NCBI GenBank assembly: GCA_030407005.1
Contig: JAUDYN010000005.1
Span: 2,170,001-2,234,000, forward strand
From: Desarmillaria ectypa
Taxonomy: Eukaryota > Basidiomycota > Agaricomycetes > Agaricales > Physalacriaceae
Length of the DNA: 64,000 bases
Direction: 5' to 3'
Part shown: in pieces, positions 1-11,655 of the stretch
Position numbering within the stretch: position 1 is the first letter of the stretch
How the letters are laid out: every line of letters starts with the position of its first letter
The notes under the pieces: generated by a model
Database searches by the model: none
What the model was told of the DNA's origin: nothing
Seen by the model: only the letters and a program-made list of their open reading frames with translations
Translations under genes and position numbers: made by a program

Positions 1-170
1 CTGGTGAATGGGCTCATGCCGTTCGAGATGCATTTCTGAAAGGTAGGGCTGCGAAGACCAAGAAACGGGAAGAAATGGCGACTGGAGTAGATGCTAATAT
101 GCGCGCGGTGCAAGGAAAGAAAATGGCGGCATCAGTCGTAGAATGGGTCAATGATTGTTGGAGAATTTAA
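1..170 (+). CDS. 3' end of an unidentified gene (partial)
   Basis: An open frame enters from the left edge (codons from base 3) and stops with TAA at 168-170, giving the last 55 residues of a protein. The tail is rich in Lys, Arg and Ala and ends in a short Trp-containing segment (WVNDCWRI). The upstream exons lie outside the window. I do not recognise the family. It could also be the last exon of a longer multi-exon gene; the frame alone is weak evidence because it is short. Confidence 0.4.
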   Translation, partial: GEWAHAVRDAFLKGRAAKTKKREEMATGVDANMRAVQGKKMAASVVEWVNDCWRI

Positions 171-425
171 AGCTAGATGGACTTGTAATTTTGGCTTGTG
201 ATGGTTGGAAGACTGGATTGATTGGCCATCTCCGCTGATACAACTGAGGTAAATAGAAGTAAACTACTCCTACCGACCTCGATGGCGCATTGTGATGGGT
301 TGTTTATGTTCGGTAGCTGTGTCGGACCGGAGGTGCCGAAGTGCCTTGCCTCGCTTTTCATTTTACTTTCAACACTTCCAGAGTGTTCACTGATGCCTTG
401 TTAGTGAGGCTATATCGTCACCATT

Positions 426-2002
426 ATGCTACGCCGATCTCGAAGAATATTTGGGACCAGTTTTTCCGGTCGCTTTCCCGTTTTTACCCATGAGAATACA
501 TACTTCTTCCGCTATGTATCGACAAGTCCACCGGTCACAAAAATCGAAAAGATAGTCCTCGACCACATCAAAGTGTGTTAAAATATGTTCTCCATAGGGT
601 TTTAATACTCACAGCTACAAGGCAGTTGGGCCGATGCCGTTTGGAGGTTACATGAACTTGTGTCTATCGCACCCAACGGAAGGATATTACACGAATCCCG
701 CCAACGCCGTGTTCGGAAAACGAGGAGACTTCATTACTAGTCCTGAAATCAGCCAGGTTTTCGGAGAGGTGCGAGGTGTGATTTATTCGCTAGGATGCTC
801 ATGGTGACGAGCCAGCAGCACTGAACATGAAGCTCGTGGCCATCTGGCTTTTGTCGCAGTGGCAAAATGCAGGTGCTCCGCCTTCAGTACGCCTCGTCGA
901 GCTTGGCCCGGGAAGGGGAACCCTGATGATTGATATTCTCCGGGTACTTTACATGATTTTTTTGCACAACCTCTCAGCGAATTGACGGGTTTTTAGGTGT
1001 TCCAGCAGTTTGCCAAAAAAGCGTTGAAGCGGGTCCATCTTGTCGAAACAAGTCCTTCCATGCGGACACTTCAAAACGACAACCTTCTGCCGTTCTCGCA
1101 AAAAGGTGGCTGGGACCTCGCCTGGAATGAATCGATAGACGAAATCGAACCCTCGTCCGGTGACTATACTATGCTTGTAGCTCACGAGTTTTTTGACGCA
1201 CTACCTGTCAGTATGCTTGAAGTGAGTAATTCCTTACGCCCATAAGATCGATTCTAAGACATGTTTACAGCGAGGAAAGCAAGGGTGGCATGAAATAATG
1301 GTTGATTCTATACGCCCAAAGTTTGACTCGACGGAAGAGCCTGCTTATCCACGATTGCGTCGCGTTCTGTCCCCAAGCCCAACGGCTGCTTCTACTCTCC
1401 TCGGTAGATCGTCGCTACGCTTCGACCAATTTCCCGAAGGTTCTCGCTTAGAGGTCTCAGCAGCGTCCTTCAGAATTGCCAGGAAAGTAGGGGAGCTTCT
1501 CTCTCCTGGCGGTTGCGCTTTGGTGGTTGATTATGGCGGAGATTCACCGTTCGGTGATTCCTTCCGTGTACGTTACGCATCCCAGTTTCTGTGCAGGGAT
1601 CCTCATACCACTCGCAGGCGTTCAAAGGTCACCAAATAGTAGATGTATTTGACCGGCCAGGTGAATGTGATCTGACTGCCAACGTGGATTTTGGTTACAT
1701 CAAGGAAGCGATAGGCGATCTGGGTACGTGTTCCCTCTCTCCATTTGCGACGGTCCTCGTACTCATCGAGCCTTCCAGTTCCCACGTACGGCCCTCTACC
1801 TCAGTCACAATTTCTGGTATCGATGGGGTTAGAAGCACGCGTCAATATGCTGATCCGCTCTGCCAAGACAGAAGAGCGAGCGGAGGATATCAGGAAAGCT
1901 GCCCAGCGTCTTGTAGATGAGACGGGAATGGGGAAGGAATACAAGGTATTGGGTATCAGTAGTTCGCATAGTGTGCACGGAGCATGGCCATTTGTTCAAT
2001 AG
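426..2002 (+). CDS. NDUFAF7: NDUFAF7-like mitochondrial protein arginine methyltransferase
   Basis: Seven exons can be joined in frame: 426-572, 622-775, 819-943, 997-1221, 1271-1567, 1618-1723 and 1779-2002, giving 425 residues. The N-terminus is rich in Arg and Ser (MLRRSRRIF), fitting a mitochondrial presequence. Family landmarks follow in order: IKAVGPMPFGGYM, GDFITSPEISQVFGE, the SAM-binding motif VELGPGRGTLMIDILR, HEFFDALPV, and near the C-terminus LTANVDFGYIKEA. In the known family (MidA/NDUFAF7, DUF185) the enzyme dimethylates a conserved arginine of the complex I subunit NDUFS2 in the matrix during early complex I assembly. Length matches the family. Its stop codon lies 6 bases from the stop of the convergent FRA10AC1-like gene. 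Confidence 0.9.
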
Positions 2003-2008
2003 ACATGA

Positions 2009-2734
2009 TCATGTCGGATTGCGCCTCGTAGGAGATAAAGAGCGCGAACTACGTCGGCGCTGTCCCCGGCTGCCTTCGTTTACATCACGGTCGCGGTGGC
2101 GCTTGCGCCTGTGTTGTCTGTCTTCTACAACGTCGTCGCTTCGCCGTTGTGACTTGTCCTCTGAATCCCCTGTTTTCTCTGATCTTTCCTTCCTCCGTTT
2201 CCACATCATCTTGTCCAGGCACTTCTTACACAGAATGGCCTTTACCAACGCAGATTTAGTCTCCCCATGCTCCGAGTATGTAAATGGGAGCTCCAATGTC
2301 GTTAGGGAAAGCTTGTAGTCGCTATCAGGGTCATGGTGCACACATCGCGTGTTGCCGCATGTTGTCTCCCCTGCACCAGATAGCACCTCTTCTTCAGTCC
2401 TCCACCGTAAGGCAAACTGTTTATCGTGATTCTCAACGGCTGCACACATGTTCACGGATAGAGGACGTACATTTCCAGACTTGTAATGCTTCAGATCGCA
2501 CACAGCAAACTCTCGATATAAGTTTGAATAGTACTTCGATGCCAGCTTGTCCTCCCATGATGAATCCTTCTCATCATCCTCATCTTCGCGAAGAAATCTG
2601 TAAACAAATTAATAGCTTGAAACACCCGCCAATGGATGGATATACTTATGTGATGCCTTGAGAATCTCGAATTCTGTTGGCCCTTGCATCGGCGTCAATG
2701 TCTTCGAAGGACCTCTGTAGTGCCCCAATGCCAT
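2009..2734 (-). CDS. FRA10AC1: FRA10AC1-like spliceosome-associated protein
   Basis: Two exons join across one intron (donor GTATAT, acceptor TTTACAG, near 2597-2646) to read ASHKFLRED. Family signatures are KYYSNLYREFAVCDL, a Trp-rich segment (ALRWRTEEEVLSGAGE), the paired-Cys segment CGNTRC, the SEHGETKSALVK block and CKKCLDKM. The C-terminus is an Arg/Ser-rich tail (RRRSSRSLSPTRR) typical of splicing factors. FRA10AC1 is a nuclear protein associated with the spliceosome in animals and plants. The chosen start at 2734 (MALGHYRG) is the furthest upstream ATG in a coherent exon; an internal Met 14 codons downstream (MQGPTEFEI) is also possible. The gene is convergent with NDUFAF7, so the two 3' UTRs must overlap. 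Confidence 0.85.
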
Positions 2735-5700
2735 GATACAAGAGAATGAACACTGACAGGCGGTTGACTCACACCCGGCGGTGACCTCCTGGCCCTTCAC
2801 ATGAATCACCGGAAAATGCCGAAGCACCTTCAAGATCGCCCCAGTCTGACTCGAGTCTGACAGCTGTAAAAGGTGTAGCTTAACTACAGCTGGCACCTTC
2901 GTACGTTCTTTTACTTTGGCGACGCAAAATCATCCAACGCCTTGCGATAAATAGTATGATTCCTATAGTTTATAGTTTCGTCACACGTGAGTCGGCCGGT
3001 GGTCCTTTGATACAAGGGCCGAAGAACGATGCCAAAGAACAATAGAAATGATTCTGATGCAGTTCGATAGGTATAATGGTTCCGTCTGCCAAGAACGAAA
3101 GGAGACCTAAGTATATCCTACCTGGACCCTCCACAAGACCCCCGGACGTTCTTTTCTTAAATATAATATTGTGTGACGAAGAACGTCGTACTCTTGATAA
3201 TCCGGTAATCAAAAGCCCCTATACTCCGACAGTATCAGCGAGTTTACACTATTGAGTGTCATCAGCTCATCATACGTAGAGAGCTACTAATCCAGAAGGA
3301 TCAAGTCGGCTTCCTCTAGCGTCGTACGACCGTGGTCACACCTCCACCTCCAGGGAGGGGACGGGTCATGGGTGTGTGCTAGTTGTAGAGGTTATAATTT
3401 GACCCGGGAAGCTGTTTCAGCAAGAATAAGTCAAAGTTCTGAGAGACGAGCAGAAGCGTCAGCCCCAGATTCACCTCATGGACGATGTTCTTCTTGAACG
3501 ACGATGTTGAAGTCCACGGGAGATAAGAGTTGCCTCTCTAAGGCTTGAATCACGTATCAAAACTGCAGAGATGAGAGACAAAGGAATTGACATGCTAGTG
3601 TGAACAGACATCGTTTTAGATAGGCCGAATGGTTTGATCTATTGATTTCAGCCATGCGAGCTCCTCAGCCAGAAGACGTACCCGCGAAGAAAGGATAGAC
3701 GATCCAAAACAAGGGTTTGGTCTTCGACGATGGAAGCCTCCGGTGGTCGATGCCTAATTATCGATCTCAAGACATAGCCGTCGAGATGTTCTTGAGACTG
3801 GCACAGCTTCAGAATATGTATCCGCGAGAAGAGCAGTGAATGATAGGGACCTAGTAGTCGAGCTTCTCGACCGCGGTAACAGGATTGCAAAGCTACGAGA
3901 ACATTTAGTGCACAGCCAAACATTACACGCGGTAGTAAGTGATGGTATCGTAGCCAGAACAACCATGAAGACAGTGAACATCGAGCAAGACGCGACATTT
4001 CTCCGCTATTTACCACTAGCATGAAGAGGGAACCAAGGTATCCATGTCGGGGATCAGGATGTACTAGCTCAAAGATCTGGGCCGATTCACAGACTCCTTG
4101 AATTACGGGTCCGAATAGCAGCGACCTCGTTGGGCGTTCCACCAGAAGTTGACATAGAGTAGGACGCATAAGTTTTTTGTGACTCCAGAACTTTAGGATA
4201 TCCGAGACTGCGAATCTAGGCAAGCAGAGAGGCAAGACGTGTCGGTTTAAATACGTGAGAATTTGTTGTCGGAAGACTGGGCGCGCGTCTATACCAAAAC
4301 ATTGAGACAAAGTACTTGCATTTTACGGACCGTCCGACTCTAGACTTACCATGAGTGTCGGTTCCGCACAAATACGTACAATTTTTGCTCCGTGCCTGCG
4401 GCGCGTAGACATCGTGTTCTATGGCCTCGGTCAAAGATAAACTAGAAACAAATACCGGTACCGCGTGTTTCGCTCACAAGTTTCGCCATAATGGCTTTAT
4501 AATGAAGGGATCTAGCCGACCATTCCGTACGCAAATATGCTTAGCTAGCGAAATCACCGTCGTCCACAAGTGCCCTCGTATCGCCGACCAACATTGTTAA
4601 CGACGCCCAAATCTAATGCCGAGCTGGAGTGACACGAGTTTGTTTTCAAAATTGAATCGGTCGTTGGTCATCTTTTCTCATGGCTATCAGATGCTCAACT
4701 CGACCAGAAAAAGCGGTCCCGAGACTAGATACATAGGCAGTTTTGCATTGAATTGTTGGGCACGAGAAGTAGATTCGACCTAGCATTCCCGAAGATCGTG
4801 CGCCGCTTAAATGTCACTGGGAGGGGCCATGCAGCGACAGAACAGCAGGTTAGTGGATATTCAACGCATTCAAAGCTTTGAAAATGATATTGGATGTTCG
4901 GGAGAAGCACGCCAAATTCGGGCGTCGGAGTACAGCAGTGCCCGAAAAATACCTCCGCTTCACGTCACCCGAACAGGCGCTATTCTGTGGGTATACCGAT
5001 TCGTATGGACTATGGCGCATTTGTCGACGGCCGTCTCCAAGTTCTCTTGTTCTAATGTATACTCTTGCATCGTTGGGACCGAAAAGTTGCCATCGGCGTC
5101 GAGATTTGATAAATACCTTAGTCATGGTGTCCTTGGCGTTAACGTATTACTATTAGGTATACCCATCTTTTTTTTCTAGTCATCATGACGAAGGATGGTT
5201 GCGAAGGAGGCTCCATTGTGATCGATTCCTTCGCTTATTTTCCAACTTACTCCGGTATGAAGACAGCATGGAAACCGTCCCGGTGCGTCACGGTGTTCTA
5301 GGTCGACTTTTGGTAACATTTGCTTACCTTTTTCCTCATACAATGAATCAGTGCATGTACCTGGTACTTTTTTTTTATGAGTAAGGCTCTTCTTCGCCTC
5401 GTGTTACAGAAATGAAGCTGCTGTGACTCATTGCACGTCACTTTATAGATGGCTTTAACGTTGATTGAAGATACATTATATCTGAGCGCTCTTCGAATGC
5501 GAGCGCTCGGATAAATTAATACATAAGTGAATCGGTAATTCGGGGACTTTGGTGCTGTCCGAAGCTAAGCTTGCCGAATTCGAAACTACCCTCAAAAAAC
5601 CGAAATGAAAAACGGATGCTTTTCAGTTCTTGTAGTAGTGGCGTCGACGGTCAACGATCTATAGGCTATTGGGACTCCATCAATCTTACGCTGCGTCTGT

Positions 5701-7041
5701 CTGGACACGCCAGGCGCTCACTGTCAGGACACTCGGTTTGTATCTGACGTTCGGAATGGCCAGCCTTGTATCTCCTTCTGGCCCTCTGTCGTTCTGTGGG
5801 ATATTGAATGCGCCAGTCGGGGTTCCTGTTCCTGCTTAACGCGCTATAAGCATTATTGAAGGTCAATTGTCGTGTGAGGCTTTGACTGATCTGTCTAACG
5901 TTTTGACGGAGGAACGCCCCGTTCAATGGCCGTGTTCCTAATTCCTTGGCTTCGCTTTGTGTGTGAACATCGCAGTTGTGATTTTTCCACAGGACTTTGA
6001 ATAGAGTTCAGAAGGCACACAAAGAAATGCTGGAGCATTTGTATGATGGTTCCTCTTATAAAATTTGTTCTCCGTGGTTTCGGATTCTTCCCAACCTGGA
6101 TTGCGATCTTTTCACAAGGGCTAGGCTACGAGCATCACAGCGAAGATCGTTTGCACATCACGCCAAGCTTTCGAGGGAACATAATGACTCTTATACCGCG
6201 TAAATGCTCTCATGAACTTTGAACTGGCCGGGCTTGCTTCGTATGGGAAATCCGGGGATCTGGCCATGGATTATTGCGTCTCGCGAAGAGGCCTTCAAAC
6301 AAATGTTGTTTACCTTCCGGGACGGCAACCCATGGAGGATAGCTTGGAGAAGGTACTTTCCAGCCCTTCGAGGTTCGGACCACACCACACTGTCAAAGGC
6401 ATATTGTAGCTCTTAATCGGATTCGCTAAATGATAGCAGTGTGACCTTGTGCTTCGACTCCCACAGGTTTCAGTGGCGAACTTCCAAGTGGCTAATAGAA
6501 CCGGGGTTTCAGCAGATGGAAAGGTCAAGAGTTCAGCTAACTCAGACCATGTGGTACGGGTCAAACAGCTGTGAGACGAATGAAACCAAGGTCCGGCTTC
6601 TGATGCGAAGCTAAGCACGAAATCATGTGAGTTGCAATTCAGTATGAAATCCGTATTGAAATTAGGAAGATCAGCCGAGGATTTCCAGATATGGAAGCCG
6701 ATCGTGAAATTACCCCAGGATCGGGACTAAAGGATCACGCGAGATCCAATCCGGAGATTTGTTCGTCTCCTGGAACCAAATTCCTTCAAAATGTCCAAAC
6801 ATATAAGATGTGCTCCTTCCCCTGCATCATTCTTTTTTCTTCTTCTCCCTTGTCGAGCTCGTTGTCACCAGCGGTAACCAGCAGATCGTCTTCGACACCA
6901 ACGACATTGACCACGTCACGACTTGGACTTGGCAGCGACACTACCACCTGATCAGTCCAAACATTCTGACACCCCGTGGAACCACCCGCCTTCTCTAGGC
7001 TACATATATTCATTTTGTTTTTCCTTTCCCCTTCATCCTCC
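2735..7041. other. 4.3 kb without a supportable gene
   Basis: Open frames here are short and unrelated to each other. The longest is 220 codons on the minus strand at 3648-4310, rich in Leu and Arg, with no motif I recognise and no neighbouring exons that splice to it. A second pair of overlapping frames at 4811-5179 is equally featureless. I see no terminal inverted repeats, LTRs, or transposase or reverse transcriptase motifs. The stretch may be a relic or a lineage-specific region. The last few hundred bases are pyrimidine-rich and serve as the upstream region of the gene starting at 7042. Confidence 0.5.
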
Positions 7042-9040
7042 ATGTCGACTCTCTTTCCGCCAAAATTACCGTTCGTTGATGTCCTACCTTCTAGTGCCTC
7101 ATTACCGGAGCGCAGCACGCGACCGAGGACCTCATCGCTGCGAGGCATGTCCTTGAAGGCACGAAAGACGTTCATCTTACCTGTCGCTAGTTTTCTGGGA
7201 AGAAGGGGTGGTGGCCCGAAGAGTGCAAAGAGTACACAGAGCCCCGCTTTTAATACAAGGCAGAAGGAGCCCGCCCCGTGTGAGAAAGCGTCCGGAGAAA
7301 TAGACTCACCTGCTGTCGCGAGGTAAGTTTTTCTGCAACATATGTAACACCCGCCTTGTTTTAACCCTTTTTCTCTCGCTTCAGTTTGTCAGAAGGGATT
7401 CCTGCAAGGCGGACTACTGGTGCTGAACGTCACAAGACGAAGTAAGTTCAGGATACATATGGTGTTTTTTTTTTTTTTTTTTTTTTGACCGTTTCTACAG
7501 CTCCCCGACGCCACAACTACAAACGTCTAAATCGAAAACCTTATTACGAACTATATCGACCACGTTTCGCAGGGTTTCGCCGACAATTCCGAGCTCACCA
7601 AATCCTCCATTCTCCCAGTACAACAGGGATGCAGCGCTGCGTGAACGCGGTCTTCTTCCTCCTCTTCCTTTGAGCCTACAAGAGCAGGAGCAGGATCGAC
7701 GCATCCCTAGTCTTGAATTGAAAGATGTTATTGATGAAGATCAACCCAGTGCTGCGCATCGGATCAAAGAAGAATGGGAGGCCAAGAACCACACGGCCGA
7801 AGCGGAGCAGCGCGAGCGCCTCGCTCACTTCAAATTTGGTGGTTTAACATCACCAAGTGCACCAGATTTGGCTCAATCTCAAGTCTTGGAGGTTGTCATT
7901 GAGATGGACTCTCCTACTCCTTCCCCCACTTCTCCCACTTCTGTGACGTCATTACACGAGAAGATATTAACACCGCTTGCGTTGCATCTTAACCCCTCTA
8001 CTTCCTGCGTTCACTCACATGATATACTCTCGAAACCGGAACCAGCTTTCGTCCCGCTGCCCCCTTCGCCTCTCCTTACGTCCGTACCAGAACCAGCTGA
8101 CGTTGATCCGGTCCTCATTCCGATACCCCCTTCGCCTGTTTTGAAAAGCTTAGTGTTGCCCGCTTTGTCTATTGGACAGGCATCAGAATCAGCTGCTTCA
8201 AGTTCAATACTAGCCGACAAGATCGAATCCCAGAAGCAACTCTGTCCTCCTTCACCAACCTTTTTGAATGCGGTCACGCCTCCCGCATCTCCAACTATGT
8301 CCGCCGGGCATAGTACAGAAGAAGGATCTCTTGCGCCGCCATCACGCAAGCGTTCGCATACTGTTCTCTCTCATGAATCCTCGGACGAATCTTCCATTGC
8401 AACTCCTTCCATCGACGCCACGTCACAGGTACTTACTATCGTTACAACGAGCTCGGAATCCCATACGAGTAGGCGGAGGTCTACAGGGAAAGTTTGGACC
8501 AATGATTTCCCGTCGCACGACATCCCCGTGATCGTTGAAAGCCCGAAGGAGGAAGTATCCTCTCCTTTATCAAATAACGGAAAATTTTCCGATTCTCCTG
8601 TAGAACCGGAAAGTTCTTCGCTCCAGAGGGGACAGTCTGCCCCCTCTCCGACAGAGTCTCGGATTAAGGGACAACGTCGAAGGTCGCTCAACCTTTTCAA
8701 GAAACTCGACAAAGCACCGGGCTCTCGATCTTTAACAACAATTCGCCGATCAGTAGTAGGAACTCTAGGAAGGAAGGGAAAATCCGACCTTCCTCCATCA
8801 CCTACCATTCCCTCGCCTCTTCCTTCGTCACCTCCTGTTGAACGTCGAGGCTTACGTGCAATGCGGTCTTTGGGCTTCAACCGGCAACTTTCGGTAGTGA
8901 CTGGTGCAGAAGTTCCTGCTGTAGGCCCTCGGCAACCTCTGAGCCCGACGATACATAATCCTGGTAGCATACTCCTTGGAACGTGTGAGATCGAGGACGA
9001 AGAGAGTAGACGAGTGACAGAACTCGCTTTTCTTGGATAA
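7042..9040 (+). CDS. Disordered Ser/Pro-rich hypothetical protein
   Basis: Three exons (7042-7322, 7385-7441, 7501-9040) join exactly in phase to give 625 residues. The second intron contains an uninterrupted run of T of over 20 bases before its acceptor. The protein is almost wholly low-complexity: Ser, Pro and Thr dominate, with repeated SPxxP segments (PSPTSPTS, PLPPSPLL, PIPPSPVL) and scattered basic clusters such as RRRSLNLFKKLDK. The best-conserved looking part is a charged segment following exon 3's start (AAHRIKEEWEAKNHTAEAEQRERLAHFKFG), which could be a short helical module. I do not recognise a domain. It is likely a cytoplasmic or nuclear scaffold or phosphoprotein, but that is inference from composition only. 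Confidence 0.75.
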
Positions 9041-10496
9041 TTATCGACATTCATTTATCGTTTTACTCATCTTCGCGTTACCTTCAGCATCATGACACTA
9101 ACGACCATTCATTTATACCATCATTTGCATCGTTTGTACAGCTACCTCTTCGTTCTCGTTTGCTTTTTCGCATTTGCTGGCATCATTGGGTTCATGTCGT
9201 TCTGTCTGTCGTTAACATACCTTGTTAGTATCTCGTGTGTTTTTACTCTAATCAAAGACCTTTTTTGCTCTCACCTCTTCATTCCACTTGATACTTTTGA
9301 TCATGACACTATTACATCAAGTCTAACGTAGGACGCGGAAAATACAGGTGCGGTCCTCGCCTTAAGTGATCGTTTGCTTGTACCTTGCTGATTGTGTCTC
9401 AGGACTGCTGCCGCGACTCGAGCCTGACGATTCTAACGGGCGTCCGCAATGTACTTGTCCAATGTCTACTGTGGGCTATCATCCGTTCCCATATGCAAGG
9501 GACTGTCACGATCACGTCGAGTGAAAATTTCTCTGAGCAAGACGTCGGACGTGACCCTTAATTCTTTCCCCATGTCGAAGCGGTCAGCGATGCTTCCGAC
9601 CGATGCAATTCTGACATGTGAATCAACTTCAAGTGCCTTTATCGCTGATAGGACAACACTCCGGTATACAGCTTCAAGGAGCAACCATATTTCCTGTCTC
9701 GTCAATGTCAGGGACTCAGGCTGCAAGGTCCAAGGTTCCGGACCTTATGTCGTCCCAGCAAGGTGCGGTACTACGGCATATTCACTGTCGGAACCTAAGC
9801 AGACTTTTATAGACCAGAACTGAGGTCGATGGCACGTCCAGTAAGATTCATTTACAGTTCACCACTTTCTCCGGTCATTCAAGTGAAGCAGGGTCGCGTT
9901 GTATCTAGGATCGTACACGATCGTCTTGCTATTAATATTGAGCTTGGAGCTCACCTATTTTTACCCCAAGGAACTACACTTCACCGCAGAGGCTGATGCG
10001 TTTTTGATAGCCTAAAATGGGATCTTAAAAGGTTTCAACTTCAACTTCAATTTTTACGCCCTTGTTTTGAGCGCTGTAAAACGAAAAGGTACCTCAATTC
10101 CATTGTTCCATAGGGGCAAAGTTTTTCATACTGCCTTACTGACGGCCATTTCAGGACCGAGAAAGGCTTCACTAAAACAAAACCTTTTCAGGTTCCTTTT
10201 TTTAAATGTACTGGTCTCTGCTGTGCTTGGTATGTGCCCTCCTTTCTTTGTGTTCAGTCACTGAATCATCCTCAAAGACTTCGGGCCCCTATACCTATAG
10301 CTGCCTATGGTGCTGTGTTGTCAAGACTCAATGAGATGCACATTTATTTGCTTCGATAAGCAACTTATACAAAGAGTCAGGGCTGACTGCGCACTTGGCA
10401 CTGATTATTATCATTACTGGACTATAAAGTCACGACACCGACATCGTCATACCCCTAAAAGGCTCCTACGCCTACAAACCGCTGCGATACCGTATT
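9041..10496. other. Intergenic, no supportable gene
   Basis: The first 300 bases are T-rich and probably hold the 3' UTR of the upstream gene; a 79-codon hydrophobic frame at 9092-9331 lies there and has no independent support. An 86-codon minus-strand frame at 9466-9726 overlaps a 124-codon plus-strand frame; neither shows a motif or a splice partner. A short stretch (10020-10060) repeats TTCAACTTCAACTTCAA. Confidence 0.4.
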
Positions 10497-11489
10497 ATGA
10501 CAGAAACCCTCGAAAAGCATTTGACGCTCTCAGATGGGAGAAGATTAACCTACGCGGACAATGGAGATACAACGAGCTCCCTTGTTATTGTCATGTACCA
10601 CGGGGTATTTGGTGTCGGAAGAGCGACTCGCATTTCCCTAGCCTTGCGAGAACTAGGTGTTCATTTTGTTGCGCCCACTCTTCCCGGATGGGGTACCTCT
10701 GATTCCCGCCCCAAGGACCTGCCGTATCCTGCCTGTTTAATATCCGACTTCACTGCGTTAATAAATCACCTTCATCCCAACGATGAGAATCTTAGGATAT
10801 ACATTAGTGGAGGCTCGTTTGGGAGTGTTCCCGCGCAAATTCTCTATGGGGCATCCTTCGATACCTTTCCACTTGGGCGAAAAATAGTCGGGTGTCTGCT
10901 CTTGGCACCATTTTCTCCTTTCAAATGGGACAAGGGATATACGAAAGGAATGACGTGGCAGAATTACATCTCGGTTGGGCCCCCTTCACAGCTCTTACCT
11001 TTCAGAATCGTTCCCCGAATACTAGCGGCAGCGATGTCGGCTCAGATGGGCACAGTTGAGAAAACCGAAGTTCTCATCAGGAAAGTCCTGTTTGATAAAG
11101 CGGACGAAACGGAGCGCGCGGCCTTTGCGAAGTGGAGGGAACAGAATGGTATTGCCGAAGGTCAACTCGAGAGGGAGTTCGCGGAGAATGCGAATTGTAG
11201 TATAGCAACCTCGCGAGAAGGTTTTTTGGAGGCATCTGATGACCTTCATTGCGACTGGGGTTTTCGTCCTAACCAGCTGGATGAGGAGCACTCGAAACGG
11301 CCTTTGCTGATTATCGCGTCGACCAGTGATGAACTGGGTCCCGAGATGGCGAAATGGCTTGTCGGTAATTATGCGAACTCCAAGCTCGAATGGGTGCAAG
11401 GTGGACACATAGCTGCGCTATATGAAGTGGATGGCATCTGGAAGCGTTTCATTGAGGAGGTGGAGGGATCCAATATTGCCCCATTCTGA
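10497..11489 (+). CDS. Alpha/beta hydrolase fold protein
   Basis: A single uninterrupted frame encodes 330 residues. The start MTETLEKHLTLSDGRRLTYAD is typical of cytosolic alpha/beta hydrolases of the epoxide hydrolase/esterase type. The oxyanion-side motif HGVFG lies near residue 36. The nucleophile elbow is SGGSFGS (G-G-S-F-G, Ser near residue 104). A candidate acid sits in ASTSDELG and a candidate catalytic His in QGGHIAAL near the end. The order Ser-Asp-His and the overall length fit the fold. There is no signal peptide or membrane segment. The substrate cannot be told from sequence. Lack of introns is unusual beside its intron-rich neighbours. A poly-T run follows the stop. Confidence 0.85.
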   Translation: MTETLEKHLTLSDGRRLTYADNGDTTSSLVIVMYHGVFGVGRATRISLALRELGVHFVAPTLPGWGTSDSRPKDLPYPACLISDFTALINHLHPNDENLRIYISGGSFGSVPAQILYGASFDTFPLGRKIVGCLLLAPFSPFKWDKGYTKGMTWQNYISVGPPSQLLPFRIVPRILAAAMSAQMGTVEKTEVLIRKVLFDKADETERAAFAKWREQNGIAEGQLEREFAENANCSIATSREGFLEASDDLHCDWGFRPNQLDEEHSKRPLLIIASTSDELGPEMAKWLVGNYANSKLEWVQGGHIAALYEVDGIWKRFIEEVEGSNIAPF

Positions 11490-11655
11490 ACAGCGGCAGC
11501 CATGATGATATTATCTCTTTTTTTTTGTAGTATTACTTATTCCGCCGGTCTGGCCGTTTTTCAAAAAAGTTTTCCTACACGTACTTCTCCCGTGCTTGAC
11601 ACGTATGATTATATGTAGTACATAATAACCCTCTTTTTCACTAAATTTTTATCGA

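Noticed and set aside
3648..4310. 220-codon minus-strand frame
   Set aside because: No motif, biased Leu/Arg composition, overlapping frames on both strands and no splice partners; treated as chance within the gene-free stretch.
9466..9726. 86-codon minus-strand frame with a plausible helical composition
   Set aside because: No start context, no adjacent exons that keep the frame, and a longer frame on the other strand; not enough to call a gene.
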